Source: Segatella cerevisiae | GTDB taxonomy: Bacteria > Bacteroidota > Bacteroidia > Bacteroidales > Bacteroidaceae | Assembly: GCF_024054555.1 (NCBI RefSeq) | Contig: NZ_JAMXLY010000030.1 | Coordinates: forward strand, 1-39,308 | DNA: 39,308 bases | Direction: 5' to 3' | In this document: positions 35,253-39,308 of the stretch, piece after piece | How the letters are laid out: the number at the start of each line of letters is the position of its first letter | Numbering within the stretch: position 1 is the first letter of the stretch | Made by a program: the position numbers and the translations under genes | Notes under the pieces: generated by a model | What the model was told of the DNA's origin: nothing | Database searches by the model: none | What the model saw: only the letters and a program-made list of their open reading frames with translations

Positions 35253-35625
35253 TGCTCTTTCTCCTGTCGTATTTCATCCTGTCCTTGATGATGTCGTCCA
35301 TATTGTCCTTCGCCCATTGCAGAAGCGAGTTCAATAGCGGAATCAAAGTTTCAGTCCTTTCCGTAAGGGCGTATTCCACCCTGGGTGGGATTTCCGGGTA
35401 CATCTTCCGCTTGACCAGACCGTCAGATTCAAGTTTTCTCAGTGTTTCAGTAAGCATCTTCTGGGATACGTCAGGGATATGATGGTGCAAATCCCTGAAC
35501 CTCAACACCCCAAATTTCTCCAACGTGAAAATGACCAGCATTGACCATTTGTCACTGAAGTGTGAAAGTACGTTCCGGATGGGACAATTAGGGTATAGGG
35601 CATTTCTGATTTCTTCTTTTGCCAT
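35239..35625 (-). CDS. HxlR-family winged-helix transcription regulator
   Basis: A 128-residue DNA-binding protein. The conserved opening NCPIRNVLSHFSDKWSMLVI (Cys14 is the family Cys, redox-active in several members) leads into the winged helix (about 25-100) with FRDLHHHIPDVSQKMLTETL as recognition helix region and EIPPRVEYALTE as wing. HxlR regulators usually control a neighbouring oxidoreductase and sense electrophiles or disulfide stress. Here no oxidoreductase is adjacent on either side; the closest candidate is the reductase at 24353. A -7 box lies at 35653-35660. Confidence 0.9.
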   Translation of the reverse strand: MAKEEIRNALYPNCPIRNVLSHFSDKWSMLVIFTLEKFGVLRFRDLHHHIPDVSQKMLTETLRKLESDGLVKRKMYPEIPPRVEYALTERTETLIPLLNSLLQWAKDNMDDIIKDRMKYDRRKSNPSQ

Positions 35626-35652
35626 AAGAGACCGTTACTTTATTTTAATGAA

Positions 35653-35660
35653 CAAAAGTA
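35653..35660 (-). promoter_or_regulatory. -7 box for the HxlR gene
   Basis: TACTTTTG on the minus strand, 27 nt before the start codon. No -33 element at the expected spacing, as often seen for regulated promoters. Confidence 0.4.
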
Positions 35661-35784
35661 AAGATATTATCCGGTTGTGGAGATGTACGAAGGTTAAATA
35701 ACTTTAAAACAGGAAACGCAATGAGGTTGTCAGGCAATGTTAGTTCTTATATGCAGGGAAAGGGCTGTCTGAAAAGCATTGTGA

Positions 35785-36453
35785 TCAGAGGTGTGACGGC
35801 CAGAAGACCGTGTTGTCTGTCGTATTCGACGAGTTCTCTTGATCAGTCAGAGAGAACGGGAGTTTTCTTTGGGGACGTTTCTTCCAGACTGTCCAGGAGT
35901 CAATTTCTTTCTTGAGCCGTGCGACAGCTTTTTCGTATCCGTCAGGATAAGTTAGCGATTGTACGAACCAGATCTTCTGGCTTGGGATGTATTTGGAATA
36001 GTATCGGTAACCGTTGGGTTGTCCGCTGTCATCGTAATAATGACCAGCAAGAATGAAGTATTTCTTCCCATACCGTTTAGCCGTTGCGTGCAGTTGGATA
36101 CTCAGACTGTCCATTCCCTGTTTCGTGGAGAGACCGTTGATATTGTCAACGATGTTGACGGATTGCCCGATGTAGATCCAGTTGTCCCAATACCTGAATG
36201 TACATGTGCCTACGTCATCAGAAAGAGAATCCGGGACATGCTCGAAGAAACTCGGATAGCGCACATAGTAGTGGTAAGACTTGTCATAGTATACATTCAT
36301 CTTGGTGCTGTTGAGGACCTGTTTCATCCTTTCTGGCATGGAGACCTTCTTCCCCCGACACCGATGAATGGAGAGAAGGGATATCAGTATCGTAAAGATG
36401 ATAGCGGCAATGACGAAATACCGCATATTGATCCATGATCTGTCTGAGTCCAT
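35785..36453 (-). CDS. Membrane-anchored protein of unknown function
   Basis: A 222-residue protein with one N-terminal membrane span (about 11-30, YFVIAAIIFTILISLLS) and a periplasmic domain of about 190 residues. The domain has a pattern (YYVRYPSFFEHVPDS, then YSKYIPSQKIWFVQSLTYP) reminiscent of small alpha/beta domains in which a lipid-anchored or membrane protein presents a Tyr-rich sheet, but I do not recognise a family. No lipobox or catalytic motif. The start could also be the second Met (MRYFVIA, 9 codons on). No promoter or operon partner was identified. Confidence 0.7.
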   Translation of the reverse strand: MDSDRSWINMRYFVIAAIIFTILISLLSIHRCRGKKVSMPERMKQVLNSTKMNVYYDKSYHYYVRYPSFFEHVPDSLSDDVGTCTFRYWDNWIYIGQSVNIVDNINGLSTKQGMDSLSIQLHATAKRYGKKYFILAGHYYDDSGQPNGYRYYSKYIPSQKIWFVQSLTYPDGYEKAVARLKKEIDSWTVWKKRPQRKLPFSLTDQENSSNTTDNTVFWPSHL

Positions 36454-36649
36454 ATATTGGGTTGTTTATATCCGTTCCTTGGGTTGACTCTTTTGCTTGA
36501 CGAAATAACGACCATAATCTGCAGCAGAGCTGTCTTTGAGTATTATTTTGTTGAGGAGCACGCTCATGGTGCCTGACATTGGCAATCTTCACTTGCTTCA
36601 TGATACGCACAGAACAATGACCTGTCCGTACCTCCTTTCGGAGCGTTCA

Positions 36650-36693
36650 AACACCGCCTTTCCTGATAGATTGGTATCGTAAAAGGCGGTGTT
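36650..36693. repeat. 12-bp perfect inverted repeat
   Basis: AACACCGCCTTT (36650-36661) and AAAGGCGGTGTT (36682-36693) around a 20-nt loop. No T-run follows on either side, so a factor-independent terminator is not obvious. It could be a protein site or a leftover of a small mobile unit. Confidence 0.7.
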
Positions 36694-37005
36694 CCACCTG
36701 AATTTGCATTCAAATATACGAAAATTATAATAAAAGGATTTTACATGAATGAAGATTTAACGAAAATTTTAAAGTTATCATATCAATAATGTATGGTCTC
36801 ATACCATAATAAGGTACACTTGATCGATCAATGTCTCTATTCCTATTTGGCATATAGCCGTCTGAAATCAGAACTGCTGGATCTGTATTGAGTTCAGGTG
36901 TACATTTGTGATACATCGATCAAGGGATTGCGTTTCTGAATGGGACGTACTGGATCATGTCTGTTTGCCGTTTTCCAATTCGCTTCTCTCCACTGAAATG
37001 ATCTA

Positions 37006-37103
37006 TATCGCCTGCGATATAAGTTAACGATTGTATAATACTATAGTATCGTGCACGATATTCCATAAACAAAGTTAATACTTTGCATATATCTTGCGCG
37101 ATA
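37006..37103. promoter_or_regulatory. Three palindromic operators, 42 bp apart
   Basis: TATCGCCTGCGATA (37006-37019), TATCGTGCACGATA (37048-37061, perfect palindrome) and TATCTTGCGCGATA (37090-37103). All have TATC at one end and GATA at the other, and start-to-start distances are exactly 42 and 42 bp, four turns of B-DNA. The third covers the -33 element of the promoter. They are the natural candidates for binding sites of the OhrR-type regulator encoded in the operon. Confidence 0.75.
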
Positions 37104-37125
37104 CAAATAGTTTGCTCTATATTTG
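37094..37125 (+). promoter_or_regulatory. Promoter of the oxidative-stress operon
   Basis: TTG (37094-37096), 21-nt spacer, TATATTTG (37118-37125). Transcription would start near 37130, which decides against the ATG at 37130 and for the ATG at 37151 as start of the first gene. The -33 element is inside the third palindrome. Confidence 0.65.
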
Positions 37126-37150
37126 CAGTATGGAACAGAACAGAAGTAGG

Positions 37151-37627
37151 ATGAAGACAATTTATGATTTTAAGGCTTTGACAAGCAGAGGGAAGGAATT
37201 GGACTTCTCTGATTTCAAAGGAAAGGTCCTTCTGATAGTCAATACAGCCAGCAAATGCGGCTTTACGCCACAGTTTGCCGGGCTGGAGAAACTGAATGAG
37301 AAGTACAAGGATAAAGGTTTGACCGTAATCGGATTTCCTTCGGGTGATTTTGCCAATCAGGAACTCTCCGATGGGAGTAAAGCTGAAGAATTCTGCCAAT
37401 TAAATTATGGTGTAACTTTTCAGATCATGAAGAAGGTCCATGTCAACGGAGACGAGGCAGAGCCGATATTTGAATATTTGAAGAGCAAGACAAAAGGTTT
37501 TCTGGGCAGTCGGATCAAATGGAATTTTACAAAGTTCCTTATAGCCAAGGATGGTGAGAGCATCAAGCGTTATTCGCCAGTGACGCCTCCCGAAAAGATA
37601 GAAAAGGATATTGTGTCTTTATTGTAA
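37151..37627 (+). CDS. Glutathione peroxidase family thiol peroxidase
   Basis: A 158-residue cytoplasmic peroxidase reducing organic hydroperoxides or H2O2, in bacteria usually with thioredoxin. Peroxidatic Cys36 in NTASKCGFTPQ; resolving Cys candidate Cys82 in EEFCQLNYGVTF; the Trp and Asn of the catalytic tetrad in KWNFTKF. The tetrad Gln, normally in PCNQFG, is replaced: the segment reads PSGDFANQE, as in a known minority of the family with PSNDF. The ATG at 37151 is chosen since the promoter would start RNA at about 37130, AGTAGG precedes it directly and the protein then begins at the usual family position. First gene of a three-gene operon with spacers of 8 and 13 nt. Confidence 0.92.
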   Translation: MKTIYDFKALTSRGKELDFSDFKGKVLLIVNTASKCGFTPQFAGLEKLNEKYKDKGLTVIGFPSGDFANQELSDGSKAEEFCQLNYGVTFQIMKKVHVNGDEAEPIFEYLKSKTKGFLGSRIKWNFTKFLIAKDGESIKRYSPVTPPEKIEKDIVSLL

Positions 37628-37635
37628 TCAGTACG

Positions 37636-38094
37636 ATGGTATACAAACAATTGAAACTCGACAATCAGATCTGTTTCCGTCTTTATACGGTATCTCGACT
37701 AGTCATTCAGGCTTATCGCCCTTATCTGGAAAAACTCGGAATCACTTATTCTCAGTATCTGACATTGATGGTCCTCTGGGAACATGGAGATATGCCGGTG
37801 AATGATATAGCCAAGAAACTGATGCTGGAAACCAATACGATTACTCCTTTGTTGAAGAGGATGGAGACATTGGGGATTGTAAAACGAGTAAAAGGAAAGG
37901 AAGATGCCCGGCAGATGATAGTCATCCTCACAGAGAAAGGTCGGGATATGGAGCAGGAAGCCAAGAAAATCCCACATTGTATGGGCAAACTCCTGAAAGA
38001 GAAATGTATAGAAGAAGAAACTGTCCGCAAACTTATTCCTGCATTGGATGATATGATCAGAAAATTGAGCGGTCAGAAGTTTAATAACAAATAA
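37636..38094 (+). CDS. OhrR-type MarR family organic-hydroperoxide regulator
   Basis: A 152-residue winged-helix repressor. LDNQICF (Cys13) followed by LGITYSQYLTLMVLWEHG is the OhrR signature, in which this Cys is oxidised by organic hydroperoxides and releases DNA. Cys115 and Cys124 are near the end, and one could form the intersubunit disulfide of two-Cys OhrR proteins. The recognition helix is around TNTITPLLKRME, the wing around KGKEDARQM. It lies 8 nt after the peroxidase gene, so it is likely to control its own operon through the palindromes at 37006-37103. Classical OhrR controls ohr; here it is paired with a glutathione peroxidase and a rubrerythrin-like protein. Confidence 0.92.
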   Translation: MVYKQLKLDNQICFRLYTVSRLVIQAYRPYLEKLGITYSQYLTLMVLWEHGDMPVNDIAKKLMLETNTITPLLKRMETLGIVKRVKGKEDARQMIVILTEKGRDMEQEAKKIPHCMGKLLKEKCIEEETVRKLIPALDDMIRKLSGQKFNNK

Positions 38095-38107
38095 CAACGA
38101 GAAGATT

Positions 38108-38515
38108 ATGAAATTAAGTGGATCATTTAAAGGGACACCCTTTGAAAAAGTGTTTGAAGGTGCTGCAAATTTGGAAGCACAAGGTGTAGAAACTTATTAT
38201 GCGATGGCACAGGTCGCTGAAGAAAATGGCAATGAAGATATGGCCAAGGCCTTTCGGGAACTGGCACGTCAGGAAGCGGTACATTCCGGTTATTATGCGA
38301 CTTTGGCAGGTCTGATCCCCGATGATTTCTGGGGGTATGTCGACAAGATGGCTGAGGGAGAAATCCAAGGACAGGACCAGGTGATGGAATTGTCTCGAAA
38401 GGTGAAGGAGGCTGGATATGGTGACATTGCTCGGCAGATAGAACTTTTTGCCAAGCAGGAAGGCGGACACAATGTCATATTAAACAGACTGAAGACGAAA
38501 TATAAACCGGAATAA
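38108..38515 (+). CDS. Rubrerythrin-like ferritin-fold diiron protein
   Basis: A 135-residue four-helix protein. Metal ligands of the erythrin type are visible: Glu in NLEAQGVETYY, ExxH in RQEAVHSGYY and a second ExxH in KQEGGHNVIL. The C-terminal rubredoxin domain of classical rubrerythrin is absent, so another electron donor is needed. Likely role: peroxide reduction in the cytoplasm. It is 13 nt after the OhrR-type gene and last in the operon, followed by a hairpin. Confidence 0.88.
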   Translation: MKLSGSFKGTPFEKVFEGAANLEAQGVETYYAMAQVAEENGNEDMAKAFRELARQEAVHSGYYATLAGLIPDDFWGYVDKMAEGEIQGQDQVMELSRKVKEAGYGDIARQIELFAKQEGGHNVILNRLKTKYKPE

Positions 38516-38533
38516 TCTTATGACCTTTCGTTG

Positions 38534-38588
38534 CTGCTTCTGTCAGGAATATGCCTGCAATGGGATTGGGATATTCTTGCAGAAGCAG
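38534..38588. terminator. Hairpin after the oxidative-stress operon
   Basis: A stem of about 18 bp with one bulge (38534-38552 with 38571-38588; core CTGCTTCTG/CAGAAGCAG), followed by TTTCTGATTT. It sits between convergent genes and may act in both directions. Confidence 0.65.
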
Positions 38589-38596
38589 TTTCTGAT

Positions 38597-38881
38597 TTAG
38601 CAAAGCGAGTAGACCCGTTCGGAAATGATCTCCATTGCTTTTTCAAGCGCATAATCTGCATCCCAGAAATCCATCGGGAACTTGCCGCTTCTAAAATACT
38701 TTTTGCATACTACCTCATCGTCATAATTAGGATTTTCATCGTAGTGCATACGCAAATTCCAGTTGACGAGATAGTAAGGATGTGAGTGACTTGGTGGATA
38801 AACGCCTACAGAAATTTTGGCTTTATGACCATCGATTGTGGTCAAAGCAGTGCCATTACTGATAACTTCGTAATCTAACAT
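38597..38881 (-). CDS. Small conserved-looking protein, unknown function
   Basis: A 94-residue soluble protein, acidic and rich in Tyr and Trp, without signal peptide or membrane span. No family recognised. The ATG at 38881 (MLDYEVIS) is preferred over a TTG two codons upstream. It is convergent with the rubrerythrin-like gene. Composition looks coding, but the neighbours do not suggest a role. Confidence 0.6.
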   Translation of the reverse strand: MLDYEVISNGTALTTIDGHKAKISVGVYPPSHSHPYYLVNWNLRMHYDENPNYDDEVVCKKYFRSGKFPMDFWDADYALEKAMEIISERVYSLC

Positions 38882-39308
38882 ATGCAAAAAAACAAGTGTT
38901 TATTTTGAAAGATTTGTCGTTGATTTTCAATCAGTTGGATGAAACGATTCCTGACATATGGTTATGATTGAATAACTCTGTCAATGAGTCTCTGACATGA
39001 AACTGTTGTGGCATGCAGTGAATTCTGAATAGTTACTATTATAAGGCATGACTGGCAACAATACCTAAAAAATGGGTTAATTCACTTTCAAATGGACGGG
39101 TCGCATCTGTGTATCCACTTGTAGCATGAGCTATTTCATGCAACAACGTACCACAAAAGTGTTCTTTATCTTGTAATACAGTATACTATACCCCAATTTT
39201 AGACAATGTTTAACTTTTATTTAAATAATATACTCATCCACGGAGAGCGCGCATAGCGGCAAGAGGCGTCGTGTAACGCCTCGGCGAGCGTCACGCTGCA
39301 GATTGATA
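38882..39308. other. Right end: gene stub and GC-rich hairpins
   Basis: About 430 nt. It holds the stub at 39039-39185, an AT-rich spacer and then an abrupt GC-rich end (39241-39308) with two short hairpins: GAGGCGT/ACGCCTC (39263-39282) and AGCG/CGCT (39287-39297). The change in composition is sharp and could mark the edge of another gene, an RNA or an inserted element that continues outside the window. Confidence 0.5.
39039..39185 (-). pseudogene. C-terminal stub of a broken gene (LHEIAHATSG motif)
   Basis: On the minus strand 48 codons read VLQDKEHFCGTLLHEIAHA, then TSGYTDATRPFESELTHF, ending LGIVASHAL and TAA at 39039-39041. Upstream in the same frame comes TAG at 39186-39188, and no start codon fits. 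The HEIAH pentamer looks like a zinc-protease motif, but this type of ending is also found at the C-terminus of large GHKL-type ATPase proteins of Bacteroidales; I cannot decide which. The break point is near 39186. Confidence 0.55.

Larger units (their letters stand above)
36454..37150. other. Control region before the oxidative-stress operon
   Basis: About 700 nt. The left part (36454-36900) contains no recognised gene; it has a 12-bp inverted repeat at 36650-36693. The right part holds three similar palindromes (37006-37103) and the promoter of the glutathione peroxidase gene (37094-37125). Confidence 0.6.

Noticed and set aside
36284..36610. 108-codon minus-strand frame upstream of and overlapping the membrane-protein gene
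   Set aside because: It overlaps the better-supported gene in another frame, and its product has no hydrophobic core or known motif.

Overview
The window looks like a chromosomal segment of a Bacteroidota bacterium of the order Bacteroidales, probably Prevotellaceae or Bacteroidaceae. The reasons are the gene families present (hybrid two-component systems with a periplasmic propeller and an AraC output domain, a TonB-dependent receptor with an N-terminal carboxypeptidase-regulatory domain, DUF4876, DUF6850 and PCMD proteins, lipoproteins with an acidic stretch after the lipobox cysteine) and the promoters, which fit the Bacteroidetes pattern TTG/TTTG - about 20 nt - TAnnTTTG. No rRNA, tRNA, complete insertion sequence or CRISPR array was seen.

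Layout. (1) 1-4195: a small membrane protein with its own promoter, a very AT-rich gap, a secreted GHL10-like glycoside hydrolase and a CBM9-like protein, then an 0.8 kb gene-free stretch holding two unusual repeat arrays: five CGTTCCCT boxes about 11 bp apart, and a degenerate tandem repeat with an exact 23-bp period. (2) 4196-21245: a complete hybrid two-component regulator divergent from a TonB receptor operon (TonB receptor, small lipoprotein, DUF6850 barrel, DUF4876 lipoprotein, two-domain M16 zinc peptidase), followed by two more DUF4876 genes, each with its own related terminator. I read this as an outer-membrane capture, import and proteolysis system, possibly analogous to FusA/FusC, with a multiplied surface lipoprotein. 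(3) 21438-26166: a pair of paralogous small exported proteins, a glycerophosphodiester phosphodiesterase with a dyad over its promoter, an NAD(P)-binding reductase and a DNA/RNA non-specific nuclease lipoprotein. (4) 26411-32878: a second regulator of the hybrid type whose kinase is degenerate and which has no receiver domain, followed by a GH53 endo-galactanase; convergent to these are a PCMD lipoprotein and a beta-barrel protein. (5) 32879-36453: a promoter-terminator pair enclosing no convincing gene, a P-loop ATPase, an HxlR regulator and an unknown membrane protein. (6) 37006-38515: an oxidative-stress operon (glutathione peroxidase, OhrR-type MarR regulator, rubrerythrin-like diiron protein) preceded by three similar palindromes spaced exactly 42 bp apart. 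(7) The right end carries a small unknown protein, the C-terminal stub of a broken gene and GC-rich hairpins.

All assignments come from reading the sequence and remembered family features; no database search was run.
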